NCBI GenBank assembly: GCA_049890035.1
Contig: JBMHCG010000057.1
Span: 1 to 64,000 of the forward strand
Direction of reading: 5' to 3'
DNA from: UBA11891 sp049890035
GTDB taxonomy: Bacteria; Bacteroidota; Bacteroidia; Flavobacteriales; Flavobacteriaceae
Length of the DNA stretch: 64,000 nt
Shown here piece after piece: positions 43,164 to 51,883 of this stretch; position 1 is the stretch's first letter, and each line of letters starts with the position of its first letter. The notes below the pieces were generated by a model. It had not been told where the DNA came from. It did no database searches and worked only from the letters and a program-made list of their open reading frames with translations. A program made the translations under genes and the position numbers.

Positions 43164-43913
43164 ATGAAATACCATTGCTTGACAATCTCCTTTATTTTCA
43201 TTTTCGCTTATGGACTTCTTTGTGCTTGCAGTAGTGATGAAATAACAGATCCCGCGGAAAAGACCCCATCCATTATTAATTCAGGTACGATCTTTTTTGA
43301 AAACGGTATTTGTAAATGTCCTGAGGCGCAAGTTGGAGATGAAGATACCATTGATGGCAAGCGTTACAAGGCTGTCAATGATAGTTCAATACGGGCAGAA
43401 CTAGCTGCAGGCAACGTATACCTGTGTACCACACTAGTTACTGATATGTCAGGGTCATTACTTCCTTTGACCAATTTTTTTAATAATACTTCATTTAATG
43501 CACCCATTGGCTTTTGGGATGTCTCCAACGTCACCAACATGGACGGGATGTTTTTTGGTGCTGAGGTTTTTAATCAAGACCTCAGCAAGTGGGATGTTTC
43601 AAAGGTAACCAATATGGGGAGCCTATTTAAAAATGCTTCCCGATTTAATCAAAACATAAGCGGTTGGAATACATCCAATGTAACCAAAATGCTGGATGCC
43701 TTTCGAAGTGCCAAAGTTTTCAATCAGGACATCAGCCCTTGGAATACCCAGAATGTTACGACTATGGACGCTATGTTTCAGGACGCATCAGCATTCAATC
43801 AAAACCTTTCCAACTGGTGCGTAACAAATATAGAATCAGAGCCCGTCAATTTTGCATTAGATGCACCCCTGAATCAAGACCAATTCCCCATTTGGGGAAC
43901 CTGCCCTTTTTAA
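43164..43913 (+). CDS. BspA-type repeat (DUF285) surface lipoprotein
   Basis: A 249-residue lipoprotein. The lipobox LLCAC is near residue 22. Then a Cys-containing linker (ENGICKCPEAQVGDE) leads to BspA/DUF285 repeats of 25 residues starting at WDVSNVTNM, repeated as WDVSKVTNM, WNTSNVTKM and WNTQNVTTM, with a final WCVTNI. Each unit ends F-N-Q-x-[IL]-S. These leucine-rich-like solenoids usually mediate binding to surfaces or other cells. The linker resembles the ICKCPEA... start seen in other secreted flavobacterial repeat proteins. Probably exposed at the surface. Confidence 0.9.
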   Translation: MKYHCLTISFIFIFAYGLLCACSSDEITDPAEKTPSIINSGTIFFENGICKCPEAQVGDEDTIDGKRYKAVNDSSIRAELAAGNVYLCTTLVTDMSGSLLPLTNFFNNTSFNAPIGFWDVSNVTNMDGMFFGAEVFNQDLSKWDVSKVTNMGSLFKNASRFNQNISGWNTSNVTKMLDAFRSAKVFNQDISPWNTQNVTTMDAMFQDASAFNQNLSNWCVTNIESEPVNFALDAPLNQDQFPIWGTCPF

Positions 43914-43961
43914 TTTTTGCTCCAGACGCTCCTTTACAAAATGTTCCCGTAAAACCAAATC

Positions 43962-45155
43962 TTATTTAAAGTAGCTATCTAGTTTTGCCCTTACTGCATC
44001 GGGCAAAACAGCATCATAGTCATGGCTTTCAGAAGAAAAATAAGCAAAAAATGCATCTGCAAAGTACTCACTCACATTCGTGTCGCGTCCATAATCGGAA
44101 ACATAATACGTGGCCCGTAAGGCTTCCCACTCATCCCAATCAACTGGAGAACTTTCCTTTAAAGACCAAGTATGACCAATCTCATGTGTGAACGTATACA
44201 CATCTGGGTTTTTATAAAATATTTGAATGAACCCGGCTTCACCTTCACAGTTGGCCATGGCACCACACCAATAATCTCGGGCACCATTAAAAATTGAAAT
44301 TTTTTGAAGGTTGTCAATGGTACTGACTTTGGCCTGGGACATATCCAAGACGGATTGGTCATAATTTTCTTTTACAATATCAATAACTTCGTCCGTACTT
44401 TCATAAAGATTTTCTTCATACTCCCATTGCATTCCTCTGTATTCAAAAGGAATCATTTTTTCAAAAATAAATGCATCATAAGGGACCACGCTCCACTGTC
44501 GAAGTGTTTCTCCATAAGCAATCCAATTGATATCAATGGAGGGTTGGAATTTCCCCTCATATTGGGCATTGCTGAAACCAACCAAAGTTTTGTTTTCGGG
44601 TAAATTTTTGAAAACATATTCATACATCTCTGTTGGGCCATCGAGCCCGTTTGGATCAGCAGCATTGGAATAATATACTTCGACCTCAAAATTCTCATCA
44701 TTGGTCGTGCCAGAAAAAGCAATTCGTTTTGGAATAGCATTGTGAGATATCACGGAAGATTGCCCTTCGCTATCATAAATTATCTCGCCCGATTCATCTA
44801 GCATAACCAAAAAAGTATACCCTGCGTCTGTTGTGTAGAATTTATAATCAGATTCAGGTATATCAAACACTTCAACAACAATATCTTCATATACGTGAAC
44901 TTCATTTCCATCTGTATCTACAGATGTTGTAAGCTTGTTGATGGTTACAGTATTTGTAGCGGGGTCAAAAGCAGTGCTTGAGACGTTTGACCCTGTTGCG
45001 GTATCATTCGACGTATTGTCAGTGGATGTATCATTCGAAGAAGTATCATTCCCTGTAGTATCGACAGTGTCACTGACAATAGTTGTGTTGTTTTCATCGT
45101 CGTTGCCACACGAAAGAAACAAAAAGAAAGTAAAAAGAAAAAGATATGATTTCAT
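43962..45155 (-). CDS. Zinc metallopeptidase-like lipoprotein (HEIGH motif)
   Basis: A 397-residue lipoprotein. Lipobox LFLSC at the N-terminus, then a 30-residue low-complexity Asp/Asn/Ser/Thr linker (21-60), a beta-domain, and the peptidase core YTFTHEIGHTW near 325, followed by EALRATYY and the third ligand region NVSEYFADAFFAYF. The HExxH plus Glu about 30 residues on fits a gluzincin such as the putative zinc-dependent peptidases (DUF of M-like clan MA). The low-complexity linker would let the domain stand off the membrane. Its substrate is unknown. Confidence 0.78.
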   Translation of the reverse strand: MKSYLFLFTFFLFLSCGNDDENNTTIVSDTVDTTGNDTSSNDTSTDNTSNDTATGSNVSSTAFDPATNTVTINKLTTSVDTDGNEVHVYEDIVVEVFDIPESDYKFYTTDAGYTFLVMLDESGEIIYDSEGQSSVISHNAIPKRIAFSGTTNDENFEVEVYYSNAADPNGLDGPTEMYEYVFKNLPENKTLVGFSNAQYEGKFQPSIDINWIAYGETLRQWSVVPYDAFIFEKMIPFEYRGMQWEYEENLYESTDEVIDIVKENYDQSVLDMSQAKVSTIDNLQKISIFNGARDYWCGAMANCEGEAGFIQIFYKNPDVYTFTHEIGHTWSLKESSPVDWDEWEALRATYYVSDYGRDTNVSEYFADAFFAYFSSESHDYDAVLPDAVRAKLDSYFK

Positions 45156-45544
45156 GATATGTAAGATTAAAGGTTGTACAATTTTACAAAAAAAACATAA
45201 ATTTACTTTGCAAATAAATGTTGTTATTGTGAATATCGATTACGGTATTCCGTAAGACTGTACTAGGGAAATGCGTCATTCAATTCTATGCATACACTTG
45301 TAAAAATTATCATTTCATTATTTCCAAAACATTCTATTGAGTCCATAACTTAAAATAGCCCTGTAAAGCAGGCCCCTTATTCCTTTTTTAAGAATAAGGC
45401 TAAAGAAAAGAAGCTGCTAGTAGACACTCTTTGCGCCTCTGGTTCTCATGCTAGGATATGTTAAGTGGGGAAGTCGTTTTCATTGCAATCGAGTTCTCTA
45501 AAACCCATCCGATTCATATTTACTATAATTTGTAATTTTACCCT
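45156..45544. other. Divergent intergenic region (389 bases), no gene seen
   Basis: The largest gene-free stretch in the window, between the divergent metallopeptidase and cadherin-type lipoprotein genes. It contains an 8-bp hairpin CCTTATTC/GAATAAGG (45375-45382 with 45392-45399) with no T-run, so it is not an obvious terminator. No tRNA or convincing small ORF was found. It likely holds two promoters and regulatory sequence. Confidence 0.6.
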
Positions 45545-47137
45545 ATGAATTGGCCACTGAAACCATTTGTCTTTTTGTATGGCATGCATATGCTACTTGT
45601 TAGTTGTACGGAAGACCCCCTTACCCTTTTACCCGAAGATCGCGTTGTTGTCAATCAGGTATCAGAAGACTATTCCGCTTCGATTACGCAAGATTCCCTA
45701 ACCATCATTCGCGGCGTCAAAGATGGGTCACAAGTAGGGGCCACTATCAAATACCAAGCCATCACCTATGAAGATATTGATTCTGTGCAATGGATTTTTA
45801 AAGGAGGTACACCTGGTTCCGTTAAAGACACACTGAATCCAACCGTTCAGTTCAACGGCTATGGTTTGTATCCCGCTCAGCTGATACTAACAAAATACGA
45901 CACGGTTTCCGATAAAAAAATCACCATCCGAAGAGATACGCTGGAGCCCGAAGAACCACTTCGAATTATCTTTGAAGAGAGAAATTGGATTGATAACGAC
46001 TGGTCGGTATCCAGTTCGCAATCAAGAACCACCTGTGCTACCCCAAGCCCTACGACGACCAGTTCTCTGACTACCAACAGCTGGACTTCTTTCCCTTTTA
46101 GTAACATGGTCATCATGAAAGAAACAAATGTTAATAGTAAGCCGCTACCGTATCATAGAATGACCCAATTTAGTGGTTTCAATAACCAACGTGTTCGACT
46201 TACCTTTGAATATAAAATAAGCCGGAAAGGAGGAAGCCAACGCTTTACTGGGAACAATAGAAAATTTGATGTTATCGTTGACGGATTTACACGACTGCAA
46301 GTCAATAAAACACCCAATGATACCTATCAAAATGGATTTATTACCATCAACGAAGCAAATGAATTTTGCGTGGAGATCCTTAAATATCCAGGTATGACAA
46401 GAGCCACTTGGAATTTAAACCCAACGAATCTCCCTACTTTTTGTCAACCCCCCATTGCATCAGATTCCCCTTCCTATACATCCAGCTTAACAATAACGAC
46501 AGCGGCCTCCCTATCCATCGATGAAGGGCAATCCACAGTGGGTACTATCGCTGCCAATCGTTCCGTTATATTTTCTGTAGTCAGCAGTACTGATGCCAAT
46601 TTATTTTCTATTGATCTGACTAGTGGTGCCCTTAGTTTTTCTACTCCACCCGACTATGAAGCCCCTTCGGATAGCAATGCAGATAATGTATATGAAATAG
46701 TGATCCAAGCGCGAGAAGGAAGCGGTGATACAGTGACCAAAACATTTAGTATAAGTGTCAACAACATAGATGAAAACCAAACAGCAATCGCTCTTAATTC
46801 CATCGAACTATTTCAGGAATACAACAATACCGATACGCTATTCGGATTCATTGATGCGACAAATGAAAAAAATTATTTTTACCTCAACTACACACAAAAC
46901 ACGGGCAGTACTTCCTACCAATTTGGAACTGATGACCAATCCTTGCTTTCTCTAACCGCTGATTGTCCTATCGCACTCAACCAAGGCAAATACAAGGTTT
47001 TTATTTATTTAGACGAAGGGTTTCCAGCTAGCTTCAACGCTGTGAAACTGCCTAACACAGCGACCTATTCATCAACCATTATAGATCCAAACTTTTTTGA
47101 TTTGTTTATTAAAAACTTTAAAATAGAGGCCTTCTAA
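45545..47137 (+). CDS. Cadherin/PKD-type repeat lipoprotein
   Basis: A 530-residue secreted lipoprotein (lipobox MLLVSC near residue 20). Residues 50-130 look PKD-like (SVQWIFKGGTPGSVKD...GLYPAQLIL). A middle region of about 140-290 has a Cys pair and may be a jelly-roll-type carbohydrate-binding domain. Residues 330-420 form a cadherin-like unit: LSIDEGQSTVGTIAANRSVIFSVVSSTDANLFSIDLTSGALSF, with ending AREGSGDTVTKTFSISVNN. A last beta-domain follows. Cadherin-like repeats of this kind bind Ca2+ and mediate adhesion or polysaccharide binding. Function inferred from architecture only. Confidence 0.8.
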   Translation: MNWPLKPFVFLYGMHMLLVSCTEDPLTLLPEDRVVVNQVSEDYSASITQDSLTIIRGVKDGSQVGATIKYQAITYEDIDSVQWIFKGGTPGSVKDTLNPTVQFNGYGLYPAQLILTKYDTVSDKKITIRRDTLEPEEPLRIIFEERNWIDNDWSVSSSQSRTTCATPSPTTTSSLTTNSWTSFPFSNMVIMKETNVNSKPLPYHRMTQFSGFNNQRVRLTFEYKISRKGGSQRFTGNNRKFDVIVDGFTRLQVNKTPNDTYQNGFITINEANEFCVEILKYPGMTRATWNLNPTNLPTFCQPPIASDSPSYTSSLTITTAASLSIDEGQSTVGTIAANRSVIFSVVSSTDANLFSIDLTSGALSFSTPPDYEAPSDSNADNVYEIVIQAREGSGDTVTKTFSISVNNIDENQTAIALNSIELFQEYNNTDTLFGFIDATNEKNYFYLNYTQNTGSTSYQFGTDDQSLLSLTADCPIALNQGKYKVFIYLDEGFPASFNAVKLPNTATYSSTIIDPNFFDLFIKNFKIEAF

Positions 47138-47220
47138 AAACCCTTCTCTGAAAAAATACAATTCGATGTCTATCATTAATTCATCGCCTGGGGTGTGGCT
47201 AGTATCGAGTACTGCAAGTC

Positions 47221-47245
47221 AGCTGGTTCAACGGCAGCTTTTTTA
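47221..47245 (+). terminator. Weak intrinsic terminator after the cadherin-type lipoprotein gene
   Basis: AGCTG at 47221-47225 pairs with CAGCT at 47235-47239, followed by six T. The stem has only 5 bp, so efficiency is doubtful. It lies 84 bases after the stop codon. Confidence 0.35.
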
Positions 47246-47322
47246 GTATTACCTAAGTATGGTTTTTTTACTTGTGCCCGTTTATTTTAAGCTGGACGAT
47301 TCAGTCCCGTTAAATTAATTTT

Positions 47323-47330
47323 TACATTTG
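47323..47330 (+). promoter_or_regulatory. Bacteroidota -7 box before the DUF2147 gene
   Basis: TACATTTG is an exact TAnnTTTG match, 22 bases before the ATG at 47353. No convincing TTG element is present at the expected -33 position. Confidence 0.4.
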
Positions 47331-47352
47331 ATGGATAGAAATTATTGATACT

Positions 47353-47769
47353 ATGTTAGCGAGTCTTATTTTTAGTTTTGTTTTGCTTACAAGCCAACCC
47401 GATCCCGTTATTGGACAGTGGATTAGTGTTGATGACACTACTGGGAAGGAAAAATCAGAAATCACCCTTTATGTCGAAGACGGAAAATTATATGGACGCA
47501 TTGATGCCCTATTACTTCCAGAGGATCAAGGAAAATTGTGTGTCGAATGCAAGGGTAGTGAAAAAGGAAAACCCATAGTCGGTTTGGTTATTGTACAAGG
47601 TCTAGAAAAAGAAGGCGGTACATGGACCGATGGAACTATTTTGGATCCAGCCAATGGAAAACGATATAGCTGCAACATTTCTATGAATGAAGACGGTACA
47701 CTCGATGTCCGGGGTTATTTAGGCTTTTCACTTTTAGGACGGACACAGGTTTGGAAACCTAAGAGTTAG
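47353..47769 (+). CDS. DUF2147 domain protein, exported
   Basis: A 138-residue protein with a short hydrophobic signal (LASLIFSFVLLTSQPDP) followed by the DUF2147 beta-barrel-like domain: VIGQWISVDDTTGKEKSEITLY, YGRIDALLLPEDQ, CVECKGSEKGKPIVGLVIVQGL, DGTILDPANGKRYSCNI and LDVRGYLGFSLLGRTQVW. Length is typical. It has two Cys near position 55 and one at about 110. It resembles a lipocalin-like fold and is probably periplasmic. First gene of a tight group: the Kazal lipoprotein starts 4 bases later. Confidence 0.88.
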   Translation: MLASLIFSFVLLTSQPDPVIGQWISVDDTTGKEKSEITLYVEDGKLYGRIDALLLPEDQGKLCVECKGSEKGKPIVGLVIVQGLEKEGGTWTDGTILDPANGKRYSCNISMNEDGTLDVRGYLGFSLLGRTQVWKPKS

Positions 47770-47773
47770 TTTG

Positions 47774-48004
47774 ATGCGATTTTATTTTTTCCTTTTTTAT
47801 TTCATTTTTCTGTCTATCACTACAATGAGTTGTAAAAAAGATGAAAGTGACACAATCAATGCTTGTTTAGGAGAAAAAAACATACTGATCTCCTGTATCG
47901 CCGTTTACGATCCGGTTTGCGGTTGTGATGGCAAAGTATATTCCAATGCTTGTGTAGCAGAAGCCGAAGGAATACTTCAATGGGAGGCTGGGGAATGCAT
48001 GTAA
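47774..48004 (+). CDS. Kazal-type protease-inhibitor lipoprotein
   Basis: A 76-residue lipoprotein (lipobox ITTMSC). After the anchor a single Kazal-like domain: CLGEKNILISC, VYDPVCGCDGKVYSNACVAEAEG and a final GEC, giving the six-Cys pattern. Kazal domains inhibit serine proteases by a reactive-site loop, usually just after the second Cys, here in SCIAVYDPVCG. The ATG at 47774 replaces a TTG. It overlaps the next gene by 10 bases in another frame, so the two are probably translated together. Confidence 0.88.
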   Translation: MRFYFFLFYFIFLSITTMSCKKDESDTINACLGEKNILISCIAVYDPVCGCDGKVYSNACVAEAEGILQWEAGECM

Positions 48005-50244
48005 CTATTTCTACTTCGCGTTATAGAAATCTTTTCCCTTTATTTTACGCCCTCTATTTTTACAGCGCAACCAATTTTTATGCCCAAGATATTTTTGAGC
48101 TAGCAAAAAGTGCTTCTATTCAAATAGATGGTATCCTTGATCCTACAGAATGGCAACAAGCCGTCAAAATCCCCTTCCCTTTTGAGGTTATTCCAAGCAA
48201 CAATACTCCTGCAAAAAAAGAAACTTATGCCTTCATCACCTATGATGAGCGGTTCTTATATGTTGGTATTCAAGCTTTTGATACACCTGAAAACATCCGT
48301 GCAGCCATTCGTCCCCGTGATGATTTCAAATTGTTGGGGGACGATACCATATTTATACGACTCGATCCCTATGCCGATGCAAGAAACAATCTTTTGTTGG
48401 GTACCAATCCACTGGGAAGTCAGCTGGATGCCAGAGCAGTTAATGCCACTACAGATGACGATCGCTATGACAGCAGCTTTAATGTCAATTACCAAACCGC
48501 TGGAAAAATCAATGAGACTGGATATGAAGTAGAATATAAGATTCCCTTTTCGGAAATTCCTTTCCCCAGTGGAAAAAATCAACAATGGAACTTTAGCATT
48601 GGTCGGCGGTATTTTGATGCGGGTAATGAAGTGGAAATTCGTACCCAAGCACTAGATAGAAATAACCCTTGCATCATTTGCCAAACTACACAACAACTTA
48701 TTTTTTCTGATATAATTATTGATAAGCGTTTTGAATTATTACCCTATATAACCAGTACTTTACTAGGGACACAAGACGGAAATCAAACCATTACCTATGG
48801 CCCTGTAAATTTTGATATGGGCTTGGGAATGAACTTGGATATTAATAAAAACACCGTACTAGAAGTAACACTTAATCCAGATTTCTCACAAGTAGAAGCT
48901 GATGTTACTCAAATTGATGTAAACTCTTCCTTTGCATTGGAATATCCGGAAAGGCGTCCCTTTTTTAGTCGTGGAACCGGTATTGTCAATTTTGAAAGTG
49001 ATTTGTTTTACACGCGTTCCATCAACGATCCATTATTGAGCAGCAAGCTCCTCAGTCAAGGTCGAAAGGGTCGGTGGTATGCTTTGGCTGCTTATGATGA
49101 AAATTCCCCCTATCGAATTGCAGGTGAAGACCGATCCTATTTGGGAAACGCGGGTGCCAGTTGGGTCAATATTCTCCGCTACCAACACTTACTATCCAAC
49201 ACAACCCGACTGGGGGCTTTCAATACAAGTCGTTTGTATCAAAACGATAGCCATGGATTGTTGTGGGGCGTCGATGCCTTGTTTTTGGTAGGAAACCGCT
49301 GGCGCATTTCTTTTGAAGCATCTATCAGCAAGACCAAAGAAGGTGTCCATGATTGGATCGCTAGCAACGATTCGTTCGGAAACTACACCGTCGCCTTGGA
49401 TGGGGAACAATTTCAAGGACATAATTTCTATTTTCAAGCATATCGAAATACCGAGCATTGGAAAAGCTATTTGAAAATTCGTGACATCAGCCCCAATTTC
49501 CGTGCGGATGTAGGCTTTGTGGTAAAAAACAACCGCCGGTGGGCGACACTCTACCATTTTTACCAAAATATTAGCGACAGAAAGGGTTTGCAATCTTATG
49601 GATTTGGCACCAAAGGGGATATTAATTACACCTATCAAGGATACCTTAAGAATGTGAGTATTGACGGAATTGCACAACTAAAAACATTTGGCAATACGGA
49701 CATGACTTTTACCTACGATTGGGATGTTTTTAAAAACTACTTAAATGTAGATTACCGCTACTTGGGGACTTTGGAATGGAGAGTACAAAGTCGTCCTAGT
49801 GAACAACTGGTTTTCAATAGCACCCTTGTGGTAGGGAGGGATTTGGCCTATAATGAAACGAATCCTGACACAGGGAAAGTGTTAAACGCCTTTGCCTCAC
49901 TGACCTACCAAGTTACCGATCAATTGTCTTTTAATCCTTCTTTGCGATACAGCCAACTTAGGCGCTTTGATGAAAACACATTTTATTATAAGGGTTTTAT
50001 TAACCGTTTAACCATCAATTATCAGCAAAATAATTTTTTGAATTTCCGTTTGGTCGGTGAATTCAACACCTTCAACGAACGTTTTTTTATACAACCTTTG
50101 GTAAAATGGAATCCCAATCCAGCAACAATTTTCTATATTGGTGGCAATCAAAATACCTATTGGGATGCCGATGCAAATTTCAACCCCTTTGCATTTACAG
50201 AATCGCAACTATATCTAAAATTCCAGTACCTTCTAGACCTATAA
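47995..50244 (+). CDS. CBM9-like/DUF5916 outer-membrane protein
   Basis: A 749-residue exported protein. The signal peptide (LFPLFYALYFYSATNFYAQ) precedes a CBM9-like domain (IQIDGILDPTEWQQAVKIPF, VEYKIPFSEIPFP). The rest is the DUF5916 region: NPDFSQVEADVTQIDVNSSFALEYPERRPFFSRG, then alternating strands with aromatic ends (WATLYHFYQNI, LYLKFQYLLDL), consistent with an outer-membrane barrel. These proteins are frequent in Flavobacteriia; substrate and role are not established. The ATG at 47995 is used since the longer start lies within the Kazal gene. It overlaps that gene by 10 bases. Confidence 0.88.
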   Translation: MHVTISTSRYRNLFPLFYALYFYSATNFYAQDIFELAKSASIQIDGILDPTEWQQAVKIPFPFEVIPSNNTPAKKETYAFITYDERFLYVGIQAFDTPENIRAAIRPRDDFKLLGDDTIFIRLDPYADARNNLLLGTNPLGSQLDARAVNATTDDDRYDSSFNVNYQTAGKINETGYEVEYKIPFSEIPFPSGKNQQWNFSIGRRYFDAGNEVEIRTQALDRNNPCIICQTTQQLIFSDIIIDKRFELLPYITSTLLGTQDGNQTITYGPVNFDMGLGMNLDINKNTVLEVTLNPDFSQVEADVTQIDVNSSFALEYPERRPFFSRGTGIVNFESDLFYTRSINDPLLSSKLLSQGRKGRWYALAAYDENSPYRIAGEDRSYLGNAGASWVNILRYQHLLSNTTRLGAFNTSRLYQNDSHGLLWGVDALFLVGNRWRISFEASISKTKEGVHDWIASNDSFGNYTVALDGEQFQGHNFYFQAYRNTEHWKSYLKIRDISPNFRADVGFVVKNNRRWATLYHFYQNISDRKGLQSYGFGTKGDINYTYQGYLKNVSIDGIAQLKTFGNTDMTFTYDWDVFKNYLNVDYRYLGTLEWRVQSRPSEQLVFNSTLVVGRDLAYNETNPDTGKVLNAFASLTYQVTDQLSFNPSLRYSQLRRFDENTFYYKGFINRLTINYQQNNFLNFRLVGEFNTFNERFFIQPLVKWNPNPATIFYIGGNQNTYWDADANFNPFAFTESQLYLKFQYLLDL

Positions 50245-50248
50245 AGTT

Positions 50249-51244
50249 ATGATCAACACCAAACAAGTACTCGTCAAACGTCCTCTGGGGCTCCCCACTT
50301 CAGATTGTTGGGAATTGCAACAAGAAGAAGTCCCTCAATTAGAAGAAGGGCAAATGCTCATTGAACAAGAATACATTTCACTGGATCCAGCCATGCGCGG
50401 TTGGATGAACGAAACACGCTCTTACATTCCTCCTGTAGCATTGGGCGATGTGATGCGTGCAGGAAGTGTTGGTAAAGTCATTGCAGCGAAAGGCACAACC
50501 CCTTTTCAAGTAGGTACCTATGTAACGGGCTGGGGGGGTGTTCAAACCCACGCTGTTTCTGATGGACAAGGGTTCTTTCCCATACGTCCAGAATGGGCTG
50601 ATTTGCCCCATTTTATTGGTAGTTTGGGTATGCCAGGCATGACAGCTTACTTTGGGATTCTCCAAGAAGGACAGATCAAAGAAGGGGATACCGTATTGGT
50701 TTCTGGCGCTGCCGGTGCCGTTGGTAGCGTCGTTGGCCAAATTGCCAAAATCAAGGGATGTACCGTTATAGGTATCGCAGGAGGGCCCAAAAAATGTGCG
50801 TACCTAACACAAGAACTTGGCTTTGATGGCGCAATTGATTACAAAAACGAAAACCTTAAATCCAGTATCAAAAAACGCTGCCCCAAGGGAATTGATGTTT
50901 ACTTTGATAATGTTGGTGGCGATACGCTTGATACTGCACTGATTTTTCTCCGCAAAAAGGCACGAGTAGTGATTTGTGGGGCCATTTCACAATACAATGC
51001 AACCGATCTTCAAGGACCCAAAAACTACCTCTCTTTATTGGTCAATCGGGCAACTATGAAAGGGATGGTAGTGTTGGATTATGCCTCACAATACAGTCAT
51101 GCTATGCAAGAAATTGCACAATGGATGATGGCTGGTAAACTGAAAAGTAAGGTCGATATCTACGAAGGTATTGAAGCATTTTATCCCACCTTTTTACGTT
51201 TGTTCAACGGAGATAAGTTAGGGAAACTGATCCTAAAGTTGTAA
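50249..51244 (+). CDS. MDR-family NADP-dependent oxidoreductase (PTGR/curcumin reductase-like)
   Basis: A 331-residue cytoplasmic zinc-free medium-chain reductase. It has the start VLVKRPLGLPTSDCWELQQEEVP, DPAMRGWM (family signature), GMTAYFGILQEG near 130 and VLVSGAAGAVGSVVGQIAKIKGC near 150 (NADP-binding), plus YFDNVGGDTLDTAL. The profile matches alkenal/one oxidoreductases such as leukotriene B4 12-hydroxydehydrogenase. It reduces the C=C of enones with NADPH. It follows the DUF5916 gene by 4 bases and converges with hemolysin III, overlapping by 12 bases. Confidence 0.93.
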   Translation: MINTKQVLVKRPLGLPTSDCWELQQEEVPQLEEGQMLIEQEYISLDPAMRGWMNETRSYIPPVALGDVMRAGSVGKVIAAKGTTPFQVGTYVTGWGGVQTHAVSDGQGFFPIRPEWADLPHFIGSLGMPGMTAYFGILQEGQIKEGDTVLVSGAAGAVGSVVGQIAKIKGCTVIGIAGGPKKCAYLTQELGFDGAIDYKNENLKSSIKKRCPKGIDVYFDNVGGDTLDTALIFLRKKARVVICGAISQYNATDLQGPKNYLSLLVNRATMKGMVVLDYASQYSHAMQEIAQWMMAGKLKSKVDIYEGIEAFYPTFLRLFNGDKLGKLILKL

Positions 51245-51883
51245 ATACCCTGCGTGGCTTAACAGTGTGACAACCATAACAAAGTGAAAGAACGCTCCCA
51301 AAAGAACAAAAAGATGCCAGATAACATGGTGGAAACGCATTTGGTGCCATCGGTAAAAGACTACACCAAATGTGTAAAAAAACCCTCCCAAAGCTAGATA
51401 CAGAAGGGCCTGCCCTGAAAACACCTCCCAAACGGTACTGAATTGAAAAACGACCAACCATCCCATTACCAAATACAAAAAAAGAGAAAATCCTTGCCAG
51501 CGATTGATAAAAAACAACTTATAGAAAAAGCCTATAAGAGCCAAACCCCACACAATTCCAAGCAACAGGGGCCCACTTTTTTCATATAGTACTGTGAGAC
51601 CCACAGGTGTGTAGGTACCGGCTATCAAAATATATATAGCGATGTGATCAACCTTTTGCCAAAAACTTTTCTGATTGAGTGCTGCTGCATGGTACAGAGT
51701 CGAAGCGGCAAATAAAAAGAGCAGAGAAAACCCATACAACCCTAGAGCTAAAAACACTCGATCCGGTACACGAACAATGTGATGGATAAGCCAAAGCACA
51801 CCGCAAAGGCTCCCCACAAAACCCAATAAATGAGTCAGGACATTGCCCTTTTCTTCTATAGGTAGATTGGAATAGTGTTTCAC
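51233..51883 (-). CDS. Hemolysin III/PAQR-family membrane protein
   Basis: A 216-residue seven-helix membrane protein. After VKHYSNLPIEEKGNVLTHLLG come seven hydrophobic segments with the family residues: LYHAAAL (H of the metal site), KVDHIAIYILIAGTYTP, and HHVIWHLFVLLGAFFHFV near the end. Start: a GTG at 51883 that overlaps the MlrC stop codon (TAGTG), matching the family length better than a TTG 24 bases upstream. The family includes hemolysins and adiponectin-receptor-like hydrolases; the bacterial role is unsettled. Confidence 0.88.
   Translation of the reverse strand: MKHYSNLPIEEKGNVLTHLLGFVGSLCGVLWLIHHIVRVPDRVFLALGLYGFSLLFLFAASTLYHAAALNQKSFWQKVDHIAIYILIAGTYTPVGLTVLYEKSGPLLLGIVWGLALIGFFYKLFFINRWQGFSLFLYLVMGWLVVFQFSTVWEVFSGQALLYLALGGFFYTFGVVFYRWHQMRFHHVIWHLFVLLGAFFHFVMVVTLLSHAGYLQL

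Noticed and set aside
45375..45399. Hairpin CCTTATTC/GAATAAGG in the 389-base intergenic region as terminator or riboswitch
   Set aside because: No T-run on either strand, no further paired elements, and too far from the nearest stop codon.
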